Assembly: GCA_021030915.1 (NCBI GenBank)
Contig: JAGEMR010000002.1
Span: 434,001 to 498,000, forward strand
DNA: 64,000 bases
Direction: 5' to 3'
Source: Astrothelium macrocarpum
Taxonomy: Eukaryota > Ascomycota > Dothideomycetes > Trypetheliales > Trypetheliaceae
The notes beneath the pieces were generated by a model, which was not told where the DNA came from, searched no databases, and worked only from the letters and a program-made list of their open reading frames with translations. Shown in pieces: positions 9,620 to 19,771 of this stretch. Position 1 is the first letter of the stretch; the number at the start of each line of letters is the position of its first letter. The position numbers were made by a program, and so were the translations under genes.

Positions 9620-11173
9620 TCAGCTTTTCCACTCCTCGTAGTTGCTCGCGTCTTCCAAACGGACACCTTCCATCTCTTCGCGAACACCAAGAACGCTGAC
9701 TTTACCAATCGTCACACCATCGGCATCATCTCTGGTTCCCTCCCACTTTGCCAGGAGTTTTCGAAGGTCGCGAACAACGCTCTCGTCGTCGGTGATCAAG
9801 AGTACAATCGCGTCGTAGCCACCAGCTCCTGGAACCACTCCCCCAATGACCCCAGGAACATTGGTACATGCATCTAACAAATGAGTTTGAGCAGGTGGCT
9901 CGATCGGTACTCCAGAGAGTCTTGACATGTCTTGAATATGGCTCCGGATATTTCCTAGGCACTTCGTGAGCACTCCGTAATCATTGAGTCGGCCCGCTGC
10001 AACATCTTTTAGCTTCGCGGCCAAGTCCTCGTTACAGCTATGTAACTTTGACCACAGTTCGTTTGCCTGGACAGGATTCTCCTTTCGCCAAACCAAAACT
10101 TTCTTAACCATTCCAGGTGTCTCTGAGCCGCAATCAACATCACACATTATTAGCCGAATGCCTTTAGGGATAGCGACGGCAGATTTGATGATTTCGGTAT
10201 CCCATGAAACATCATTCGTTTCTTCAATCAAGTCTTTAAGGCGCTTTGCAAACTTAGCCCCTCCTGGCGAGCCAACTGTTTCCAAAAGAGATGGCGTGAA
10301 TCTTTTGTACAGGCAAGAGCCATAAACTGCGGAAGCGACATCAAAGCCCGATCCGACTTTGCCTTGGGCAGCACAATGAGCGGCTTGTGCTAGATTATGA
10401 AGTCGTCGTTTGTCAGCATCGTTAGTTAAGGAGAAAGATTCTTTGGGTAAATAATGGACAAGCAACGCAGCGGTGACTGCAGTAACCAAGGCTGCGGATG
10501 AGCCAAGCCCGGTCTTGTGTGCTTCCCACAATGGCACTTGAAAGTCGATAAACCTTCCATGTTGAGTGAGATGGGCTGGCTTGCCATCTAGTGTAGGTTT
10601 GGTGTAATAATCGTTGTCTGCAAAGATAGTAATGGAGATTGGTTGAAATGTTGGAGATACTACGGTGGCTATGTAGCTGAGAGCAAAACTTAAGGTGGTA
10701 TCGAGGAAGGGATTTCGGTGTAGCTCGGATAGCGCGTCACTACTCGAGGAGAGACGAAGAATGAGCGATGGGGCACAAGGCTAATTGCGACGAAGTCATT
10801 GTATGTACATGAGTGTTGCACAACAGCGAAGGTCGCGCTTTTGAGTAATCCCATGATGATTATGCCTCCAACGTAGCAAACTGTCGCACGAAGTAACTTA
10901 CACTCTTAATTGGGTGATTTCGATACCACCTTTATCCGCTGCTAGGCGATATCCATACGTCCATGAAGCATCTCGAAATTGAGGCGACTTTACGATAATC
11001 TCTGACAAGCTCACGCCAGGACTTGTTGGTAGAGACTGGATGATGGTATGAATACGGGCATCGAGTCCAAAAACCAGCGCAGTGTATGCGCGATCCAGAA
11101 CCAAATAACCGCCGGCCAAAAAGACCTTCCCAGGTGCAGACACTGCGTGGCGGGAAGATGGGAGGGCAGACAT
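9620..11173 (-). CDS. erg8: Phosphomevalonate kinase Erg8
   Basis: GHMP-kinase that phosphorylates mevalonate-5-phosphate in the mevalonate/ergosterol pathway. Exons 11173-10902 and 10739-9620 give 463 residues. The N-terminus SAPGKVFLAGGYLVLD and the ATP-binding loop KTGLGSSAALVTAV are the GHMP signatures, and PGAGGYDAI near the C-terminus is the third conserved block. The acceptor of the single intron is ambiguous: GAG and TAG three bases apart both keep the frame and add or drop one Ser. The intron is about 160 bp, longer than its neighbours. The length fits fungal Erg8 and I see no defects. Confidence 0.93.
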
Positions 11174-12142
11174 CGGACGTTGTGGTTCCTGCGTCAGTGA
11201 TCAACGGGAGCGGAACAGATGACCAGTGAATGACGGAAAGTCGCTCATAGAAATGTCTCGCAACAGCCACCCCTAAAGTACAACAGCATTGTCCAATTCA
11301 TGTCCGTCTCGGAAATTCCGCCCGGTTTCGAGATCCGGGCTGGAGTCTTATTATTAGGTCAATTCGACGCCTTGAAAATTTTTGTACCCACAATTATACA
11401 AATGGCTCTATTAGATGCTCAAAGTAATGACTCGGGATGGTGTCGATAGGGCTGTTCTAGCCTTGTGAACGTATACCTATTGACGGAGCAATCGAATTTC
11501 GTTCCGTCTGCGTATGCACTGCTGCATAAAGTTGTACTGACATGTGCATTTCAACACTTATCAATCACCCAATTATCAGATGGTCAGGGGAAGGTCGATG
11601 AGTCACTGTCGAGGCTGATGTTAGTGTGGCTGCATGTGGTTTAGTTATCCGGGAGGTCCCCTAGTCGGACCCGGTATGTCGGATGAGATTCACACCCGAG
11701 CCACCGAAGCTGTGCGTGAAATCAGCACCAGAAAATCGGCCGGCTTCCATCGCGTCCTGTCTGCTTCTGCCCTTCGACCTCGTCACCACTATTTGGTAGC
11801 TGCCTGGCCATTTTGTTATGTGTTCAGGCTTGCCCTCACTAGTTCTACTCCCACATCTGAATTTCTAGATACTGTCTTTGTGGCGGCACGCTATCGCCGT
11901 CGCTCGTCCTTCTATACCACAACACCATCTCCATCTAACGGAGGCGCGTTTGTTTGACGGCTTTGGTCGTCAAATGAACCTGCATTTGCTCTATTACTCA
12001 AAAATCCCTGTAAGCATCCCAAGCTATCTTCTTTCACCCGCACGTCTCAACTGTCTCTGCTCTTGAGCTCTGGTCTGATAGCTAACGCCACCTTCGAAAT
12101 TAGTCTCACCCTTCCAAATTGAAGGGCTCTTCAATTTCCTAA
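11174..12142. other. Divergent promoter region ERG8 / PPR gene
   Basis: Nearly 1 kb between two outward-facing starts. Small frames at 11634-12066 look like leader sequence of the PPR gene. No repeats or RNA genes were seen. Confidence 0.6.
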
Positions 12143-15100
12143 ATGGTCTTGAAGGCTACACTGAATCTCGCGCGTCAGAGTTTCGCCAAAAGCTTTACCC
12201 ACGGTTACGCTCAATCTGTTGTCGCTGCCTCTCAATCCTCCTACGCTTCCCAAAACTCACAATTCTCCGGCTTTGCCACCAACGTAGCTAATCGAATCCA
12301 AAATTCTCCCAAAACCCAACTTCAGAATGCATTTCACACTCAACAAAATCCGAATGGTCCGAATGCCCATGCCATCCATACGGACATCCATCAAACCGAT
12401 GCCGGGTTGAGTGCCTACTACCAAGCATGGCATAAGCATCAACGTTCAGAAGACAAGGAATGGCAACAGTTTCAATTTACAAAGAGGATTGGATGGAAAC
12501 CGTCGACTTCTACATCAGATGGAAAAGGCAAGGGGCAAGAGTCTCTGGCCCCAACTGAGCAATCTATTGAAATCGAAGCTGCAGAGCGCGGTGTTCTTGA
12601 ACGGTCATATACCGAGAGTGCCGTCGATGATTTCAAGAAGGCCTTGGGTGGCGGAGAAGCGGAAGCTGCCGCAATCGCCCAGGTTGACGAGGCAATCGCT
12701 CAAGAAATTTCCAAGGTTCAGGAAGAGCATCAACCAGCTGCGGAATCCGCAGTAGCGCATGAAGAGATTGTTTCTCCAACCGTCATTCGCTCATCTTCTG
12801 AACAGCTGTCGGTTGACGCATCACAAGATAGCAAGAGTCTCCCTGATTCAACCATCGCAACCTCGGTGTCCGATGCAGAGAACTACGCCGAGGAACTCGA
12901 CAAGCTTGCCAAAGATGGCCAATACTCCAAGATTCCAGCCTCGTTTGAGGGCATGCTCGTGGCTGGCGTACAGCCAACCTCATCGGCCTATAACGCTCTT
13001 CTCTCGGCTGCTATCAAATTTCCAAGAGCTAAGCATCAAGTTGTACCAAAGGTACTTGATGTTTACTCTGATATGCTCAAGAGACGCGTTACGCCAGACA
13101 CTACCACTTACACAATTCTCTTGGATCTGCTTTCATCCCGAGTCTTGGACGTGCAATCAATGAAGCGCGGACTGGAAGAAAAAAGACTTCGTTATGGTGG
13201 TTTAGAAGAGCAGGGTAAATTCATCTTTTCTTCTAACGAAGCTGAAATGGACATTTTGACCGAGGATAATTCGCTCGCTCTGGCTATGAAGCTTTTCGCC
13301 GCTTCCACATCTCCCCAGGCTGGCCATGTATTCAATGCTAATACATACGGATTGCTTGTCTCTGCTTGCGCTGAACAGGGACGCATCGAGGACATGGTGC
13401 GCGTTTACGATCACATGGAACTTGCCAAGGTTGTTCCTCTTGCCGACATGTTCGTTCCAATGATTCAGGCATTTGCAGCTGCTGGCGATCTGCGGAGTGC
13501 TGTAGAATGTTATGATGAGTACAAGGCTCTTGCGATATCTGACGACGCTGGAAAAATCTCCATCTCCAGAAAGGATGAGCACGTCTATGCGGCCCTAATC
13601 AAAGCTTACGGTGTCTGCGGTAGGACCGAAGGCGGGAACAAATTCCTAGGAAAAATTGAGGCTGAGCTGGGTGCGGGTAAGAAGATGCGTCTTCTGCGGG
13701 ACGTTGTAGGTTCCAAGGCAATTGTACCTCACATGGTGAAGAGCGGACATATCGAAGAGGCTCTAGCCTTTGCAAAAGACCAACTCCAATCCGGTGCTCG
13801 CGTTACTGCGCTAAAGGAAATATGTCTGGCTGCAGCGGATAAAAATCTAGCAGATGTCGCGAAAAATGCGTACGACGCTCTTGTCGTTGAGAATGCCGAT
13901 ATAACACGTCCTGCTATGGCTCTTCTGGCTATGAATGTTCGCAATAAAAACGTAGAAGACGCCAGTATCTATTGGTCAGCGCTCGAACAATTGCCAACGC
14001 GGACCTCATTCCTCGAGCCCACTGTCATGCACGCTATTGCATTGCTCGGGACTGGCCAAGCAGATCGTGCCTTGGAACAAACTCGCGCAATGTTCATTCG
14101 CATGCGGGATTCTTCTGAATCAAAGACTGAAATGGTTGATCAAATCGATGAAGCCATTGAAGTTATCGGGCACTTCTTGCAAAAGAACTCCATTATACTT
14201 TCGCCTTCGGCTAGCATGGAACTCCTATGGGCCATGATGGAGAATGGGGGTCTCGTGTACTCCGTTGCTAGGCATCTCCTTGCGGGCCTGGGCTCAGAAG
14301 GCATCACTCTGTTGCCTTGGCACGATGTGGCTCTATTGACCCAAATTCAGGCAAACATGCTCTTGAACAGCACTTCTGCCTCCGATCTTGCGCACGAAGC
14401 TCGGTTTGCCTATCTATTGGATGTCGTGACTGGAAACGGAATTCCACTTGACGCCCAAACCTGCAACCTTGTCGACCAAGCTCTTGATCGCATCAATCAA
14501 CAGGAATTAGCTTCACGCTGGCATCAGTATCGTTTCCCTATTCAGGATCAGGCATTCTTTCCAATGGCCTACTCGGCTTATCCGCCTGTTCCAGCAATGG
14601 CCTTTTCGAACGATTACGATCCATATGCTGAAAAGACCGATATCAAGGGTTCGCAGGCCATCACGGATCTCTTAGATAGGGCGCCTGAACATCATCGTGC
14701 CAGACAACTCAACATAGCCCTGGATAAATTCGGAAATATCCGGAAAACCCATCGCCATCCTAGGTTCCATACTTATGCCAAGCTCATTGCTACTGCTGGC
14801 GAAGAGAAACGTTTCAACACCGCCCGTGATATCTTGGAGTGTGCCAAAACAGATGTCCCATATGATAGTCAATACCGAGTTGTCGTACACGGCTGGCATA
14901 CTATTTTAGATTCGATGATTTCTGCGTGCCTAAAATGTCATCAACGTCAGGAGGCGGCCGACTTTCATCGCGAGCTTAACAATATGGGTGGTGCTCCTAC
15001 TGCTAATACTTTTGGTCTCTATATTACTACACTCAAGGAATCGACAAAGACCTTTGATGAAGCCACAGAAGCCGTCAAGATTTTCCATCGTGCCCAGGCT

Positions 15101-16015
15101 GAATGTATCGAGCCATCGTCATTCCTTTACAATGCACTGATCGGCAAGCTTGGCAAAGCCCGTCGTATCGACGACTGCCTTCGATACTTTAACGAGATGC
15201 GCAGTGTTGGGATCCATCCGACGTCTGTAACGTATGGCACACTTGTCAATGCTCTTTCCCGTGTTAGCAATGAGGAACTGGCTGTTCATTACATTGAGGA
15301 AATGGAAGAACAGCCTAACTTCAAGCCTCGCGCCGCGCCGTACCATAGCATGATGCAGTTCTACCTCCAAACGAAACGTGACTGGACCAAGGTTTTGGCA
15401 TACTACGACCGTATGCGCAATTGGAAAATCAAGCCCGTGTCTCATACCTACAAGCTTCTCATTGACACCTATGCTTCCCTAGATCCCGTCAATATGCATG
15501 CGGCAGAGGGGATCTTGAACAAGATGCGAGATGCCGGCGAACGGCCTCAAGCGGTCCATTACTCCTCTCTGATTCATGCCCGGGGCTGCGTTTTGCACGA
15601 TCTCCAAGGCGCGGAGAAGCTCTTCAACGAAGCCCTTAACGTTCATCACATCCCAGCTGAACCTTGTCTCTACCAGGCGCTCTTTGAGGTCATGGTGGCC
15701 AATCATGCTGTTGAACGTACCGAGCCGTTCTTGGGCGACATGAGGAGGCGTCAAGTCTCCATGACTTCGTACATTGCGAACGCCCTCATCCATGGCTGGG
15801 CGACGAAAAGGGACATTCGTCGTGCCCGTGAGTTCTTCGACGCCGTCCCTCGCGATAAATTGGAACCGACTACGTATGAAGCCATGACGCGCGCCTACAT
15901 GGCCGTCCAAGACAGGGCTGGTGCGATGAAGATTGTGAATGAGGCATCTCGTCGTCCATATCCCGCTCCGGTTTTCAACAAGATTGCCGAGTTGGTCGGT
16001 GGCGGACATGCGTAG
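12143..16015 (+). CDS. Large mitochondrial pentatricopeptide-repeat protein
   Basis: A single uninterrupted exon of 1290 codons. The N-terminus (MVLKATLNLARQSFAKSF) is basic, lacks acids and looks like a mitochondrial presequence. Residues 100-220 are acidic and low in order. From about residue 230 on, helical 35-residue PPR units recur, such as AYNALLSAAIKF, TYTILLDLLSS, TYGLLVSACAEQGR, LYNALIGKLGKARR, TYGTLVNALSR and TYKLLIDTYASL. Fungal proteins of this layout act on mitochondrial mRNAs (for example Neurospora cya-5, yeast Pet309); which transcript this one binds cannot be read from the sequence. Assignment to the cya-5 group is possible but not shown. Confidence 0.88.
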   Translation: MVLKATLNLARQSFAKSFTHGYAQSVVAASQSSYASQNSQFSGFATNVANRIQNSPKTQLQNAFHTQQNPNGPNAHAIHTDIHQTDAGLSAYYQAWHKHQRSEDKEWQQFQFTKRIGWKPSTSTSDGKGKGQESLAPTEQSIEIEAAERGVLERSYTESAVDDFKKALGGGEAEAAAIAQVDEAIAQEISKVQEEHQPAAESAVAHEEIVSPTVIRSSSEQLSVDASQDSKSLPDSTIATSVSDAENYAEELDKLAKDGQYSKIPASFEGMLVAGVQPTSSAYNALLSAAIKFPRAKHQVVPKVLDVYSDMLKRRVTPDTTTYTILLDLLSSRVLDVQSMKRGLEEKRLRYGGLEEQGKFIFSSNEAEMDILTEDNSLALAMKLFAASTSPQAGHVFNANTYGLLVSACAEQGRIEDMVRVYDHMELAKVVPLADMFVPMIQAFAAAGDLRSAVECYDEYKALAISDDAGKISISRKDEHVYAALIKAYGVCGRTEGGNKFLGKIEAELGAGKKMRLLRDVVGSKAIVPHMVKSGHIEEALAFAKDQLQSGARVTALKEICLAAADKNLADVAKNAYDALVVENADITRPAMALLAMNVRNKNVEDASIYWSALEQLPTRTSFLEPTVMHAIALLGTGQADRALEQTRAMFIRMRDSSESKTEMVDQIDEAIEVIGHFLQKNSIILSPSASMELLWAMMENGGLVYSVARHLLAGLGSEGITLLPWHDVALLTQIQANMLLNSTSASDLAHEARFAYLLDVVTGNGIPLDAQTCNLVDQALDRINQQELASRWHQYRFPIQDQAFFPMAYSAYPPVPAMAFSNDYDPYAEKTDIKGSQAITDLLDRAPEHHRARQLNIALDKFGNIRKTHRHPRFHTYAKLIATAGEEKRFNTARDILECAKTDVPYDSQYRVVVHGWHTILDSMISACLKCHQRQEAADFHRELNNMGGAPTANTFGLYITTLKESTKTFDEATEAVKIFHRAQAECIEPSSFLYNALIGKLGKARRIDDCLRYFNEMRSVGIHPTSVTYGTLVNALSRVSNEELAVHYIEEMEEQPNFKPRAAPYHSMMQFYLQTKRDWTKVLAYYDRMRNWKIKPVSHTYKLLIDTYASLDPVNMHAAEGILNKMRDAGERPQAVHYSSLIHARGCVLHDLQGAEKLFNEALNVHHIPAEPCLYQALFEVMVANHAVERTEPFLGDMRRRQVSMTSYIANALIHGWATKRDIRRAREFFDAVPRDKLEPTTYEAMTRAYMAVQDRAGAMKIVNEASRRPYPAPVFNKIAELVGGGHA

Positions 16016-16900
16016 GGCATTGGAGTGGATTATGATATGGGTGAAAGGAGGTGTTAATGGAAGAATCGGATACCCTTGCTGCTTGATGAACACATTTCTT
16101 TTGTCAGTTAATTTTTTCTTTCATTTTTACATTGTCCCAGAGCTACTTCTCCTATTGCTCGGCTCTTCGTCTGTTGCACGCAGTTGTGCACCAAATTTTC
16201 ATACATGACGCTGCATTGAGAGAATTGTTTTCTGCAGCAGGGAAAAGGGCTATGGAGTTTCATCTGGGTTGGTCCTCCGCCATTTGCAAGGCGTCTATTG
16301 AGGTCGGATAGGGAGTTGCAGGTTCACACAAGGATACATCATGGGTATTTCCGGGTTTGAAATGTTGATGTACTGTAGACTCTTAGATACCAACTCCTCT
16401 CTAGATAAGTTATGCTAGATGGATCTGGCGAAAGCTGGATCTGTTGCATTGTATTATATATTCGAGCTTCGATGGCCTCATTTGTCTTTCTAGTTCCGCT
16501 TGAGGGCGAACGTTATATCTTTCAAATCACAAGCCATTGGCCGAGGCCTTTCAATGACAACATCATGAAATTTGTACAGTCACGAGCTCATCAGTACGGC
16601 TGACTGTGTTCTGGTCTGCACTAACTCTTGGTCAAGCATGCAACTTGCGGAGAATTTCACGGTGCCAAGATCTGGGACCCCACAATAAAGTGTATGGATC
16701 TTGTGAGTCACATGCCCGGACGTTTGTATTTGAATTAGGATCTTTTTTTGCTAGAGGTATGAGGAAGTTAGTTTCATTCATTTCAATTTCCTTGTCCTCG
16801 AATCTTTAGGACTTGTTTTTACCATTTCCTTCCCAATCTCGGTACCTAGAATTCCAACTTCACTAGAAAGAACTCCGCTTTCAGAATTCCGATCTCAATT
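16016..16900. other. Intergenic
   Basis: Terminator side of the PPR gene and promoter side of the MFS gene. Short frames only; nothing was recognised. Confidence 0.6.
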
Positions 16901-18569
16901 ATGGCGTCATTGTCGGATAATGGAGGGCTTGCGTTAGATATAATTGAACTTCAGCCCGTTCATCATGCTCCCCAGCAGCAAGATCTACACTTTCCGACCC
17001 GTGACGGTCAAAGGACGGGACCATTTTCGTCTATATTGGGACGAATTCCACGAAAGGCCAGAAGATCAAATGAGAAGAGGACACAAGATATTAGTTCACA
17101 GCAAGTAGAAGATAGAAACGAAACTCTGCCGTCTCCATCCATAGCTTTTGAGGAGCTTCCAAGATGGAACTCTCCTAAGATCAACACCTATCGCGTAGCT
17201 GCGACCTTCTGGTCGTTCATAGTTATGGGGATGAACGATGCTGCATACGGCGTAAGTACACGGTTGAAAAGTAACAGTTGATTCGAAACGCTGAACGAGC
17301 ATTAGGCTCTCATACCCTATGTGTGTAGAACCCGATTTATGGCCGTGAACTATCTAATCCTTTCCAGCTCGAGAGATACTATCACTTAAGCTACACAGTC
17401 ATCTCTCTCGTCTTCCTCACTCCCTTTCTTGGCTATTCCTGCGCCGCGCTCCTCAACAACGCCATCCACTTGAAATTCGGCCAACGAGGAATCGCTATCA
17501 TCGGACCTCTTTCCCACCTCATCGCGTACATCGTTATCGCCTGTCACCCGCCCTACCCCGTCCTAGTCGTCATCTTCGCTATCGCCGGCTTCGGCAACGG
17601 TGTCGAAGACGGAGCCTGGAACGCATGGATCGGAAGCATGGCAACCGCCAACGAGATCCTCGGCTTCCTGCACGGCCTGTACGGGCTCGGCGCCGTCATT
17701 TCCCCTCTTGCGGCAACAACTATGATTGTTAAAAACGGCCTCCCATGGTACAGCTTCTACTACATCCTCGTACGTTCTCCACCTTACCCTCTCCCCCCCT
17801 TCTCCCTTCCCCCTTCCCCGCCGCCCAACCCCCCAACCCCCACCCAACTCACCTTCTTCCCCCTCCCCAGGTCGGCGGCGCGGCGCTCGAACTCCTCACC
17901 TCCGTCCTCGCCTTCTGGCGCGCCACCTCGGCCGCCTACCACGCGGCGAACCCGCGCACCACCACCGCCAGCGACAACCGCATGCGCGAGGCCATCCTCA
18001 CGCGGCCGTCGGCGCGCGTCTCCTGGCTGTGCTCGCTCTTCCTGCTCGTCTACGTCGGCGTCGAGGTCACGCTGGGCGGCTGGATCGTGACGTTCATGCT
18101 GTCGGTGCGGCACGGCGCCGCCTTCAGCTCGGGCATGGTCGCCACGGGCTTCTGGCTGGGCATCACGGTCGGCCGCGTGGTGTTGGGGTTCGTGACGCCG
18201 AGGGTGGGCGAGAAGCGCGCGATTGCTGTGTACTTGCCCATTGCGATGGCGCTGCAGTTGTTGTTCTGGCTGGTGCCGCAATTTTTTGTGAGTGCGGTGG
18301 CGATCAGTTTGCAGGGGTTCTTTCTGGGGCCGATGTTTCCTGCGGCGGTGATTGCTGCGACCAAGTTGCTGCCGAAGCATCTGCATGTTAGTGCGGTGGG
18401 GTTTGCGAGCGCGTTTGGGGGAGGGGGAGCGGCGATTTTCCCGTTCGCTGTGGGGGCGATTGCACAGGCGAAGGGGGTGCAGGTTCTGCAGCCGATTGTT
18501 TTGGCGATGTTGGCGGCGTTGTGGATGTGCTGGATGGCGTTACCGAAGATTGGTAGGAAGAATGAGTGA
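16901..18569 (+). CDS. MFS transporter (Bsc6/FucP-like)
   Basis: Four exons: 16901-17251, 17306-17320 (15 nt), 17368-17769 and 17871-18569, all in phase 0, giving 488 residues. After a 100-residue cytosolic N-terminus come about 11-12 hydrophobic helices, starting TYRVAATFWSFIVMGMNDAA. The pattern FGNGVEDGAWNAWIGSM and the second-half GFWLGITVGRVVLGF are typical of fungal MFS proteins related to yeast Bsc6 and bacterial FucP-type carriers. The substrate is unknown. The 15-nt exon encodes ALIPY and is needed to complete the first helix. From about 17860 onward, codon use turns sharply GC-rich compared with exon 1. Confidence 0.87.
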
Positions 18570-18888
18570 ATGAGATGAAAGGAAATGATAGAATTTTAGA
18601 GTACAAGGACGGACTTGCGATTTGACTGAGAATGCACTGTCAAGGATTGTTGTTGAAATTGGTTTCGAATGCTTCTTGGAGATTTGAATCACAGGCAGAA
18701 CAACGTCAGCTTCATGGGAATCAACGAGTTCGAATACAAATCAATGCACGCTTGTGACGCCGCTCAGAAATCCGTACCACATGCGAGTTAAATCCCTTGC
18801 TCCTCCATGCAGTTGCAAATACCTATGTGTAAACGCCAGACACCAGTCAATTCATGACATTTACGCAACAGTGAAACTTCTCATTTGA
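18570..18888. other. Short convergent spacer
   Basis: Sits between the stops of the MFS gene and the DPB3-like gene. Nothing was recognised. Confidence 0.6.
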
Positions 18889-19536
18889 TCATGTCACCGG
18901 GCCATTGTGGTCTCTAATGACCATTTCCTGAGGTTCACTTGCAGGTTTCGTATCTTGCTCCGGAGCATCGTCCATCTCAACATCCGGCTCAGTAGCACCG
19001 TCGTCAATCTCTCCTTCATTTTCCTCATTAAGCTGTATTTTCTTGCCATCAAGCGTGGTTTGCCCATTTGCCATGGACGGACTGGCAGCTTGCTTAGCTT
19101 GCTTCTGCTTATATTCCTTGTAGGTAACCGTTCGTGGGACGACATCGGAGAGAAATTCAAGATTGTCAAAGCGTGCCACTGCATTTGCTATCTTCTTATT
19201 AGCCAAATGACCAAGTCCAAGCTCTCTGTGGCATACACACCAACGTCTTTGTACTGTATATTGCGCCTAGGTTTCCGCTCAGATTTCACGACATCATAAG
19301 TACGCTCGGTGAGATAATGCATGAACATTTCAGCGGCAACAGTAATTACAAAGGCCGCATTGTTAGAGCAGCTGTGGATACTGTCGTCGGCATTGATGAT
19401 TTTTTTGACGCGGGCCACTGCACAAATAAGCTTGTGAACGGTCGAAAGCGCACATTATAGGGTTAAACGTACGGGGAAGACTGGCACTGCCATGATACTC
19501 TGTAGGTTTAGGGATAGGATTATTGTTGTAAGGCAT
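18889..19536 (-). CDS. dpb3: DNA polymerase epsilon histone-fold subunit (Dpb3/POLE4-like)
   Basis: Exons 19536-19473, 19417-19241 and 19187-18889, with introns of 55 and 53 bp, give 179 residues. The histone fold spans about residues 22-105: LARVKKIINADDSIHSCS, then AAFVITVAAEMFMHYLTER, RRNIQYKDVANAVARFDNLEF and LSDVVP. This is the H2A/NF-YC-like fold of the small polymerase epsilon subunits, which pair with Dpb4 and bind parental H3-H4 at forks. The C-terminal 60 residues are acidic, usual for this subunit. NF-YC itself is less likely because LEFLSDVVP and the acidic tail fit Dpb3. Its start lies 235 bp from the divergent CLC gene. Confidence 0.87.
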
Positions 19537-19771
19537 TGTCGGTGTACTTTTTGTAGTCTTTGAAGGAAAGTGTGCTACCGCATGATTGCAGGAAGTTTTC
19601 GTGAAATTGCCTACAAGACGCGTACGCGTGCGAGCTACGGAGGGGGTGGGTGAAAAGAGGGAGGGGAGGCAAGGTACCTCCAGTTCCGCCGCGGAGCCAA
19701 CAAGACATCCGGTACACCATGCTACGTCTCTCAAATCTGTTCTAACACAGTGAGAGCGCAAGCAAAATGCC

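Noticed and set aside
17726..18391. Long frames in alternative phases of the MFS gene
   Set aside because: Same cause: GC-rich third positions leave few stops. Only one frame gives membrane helices.
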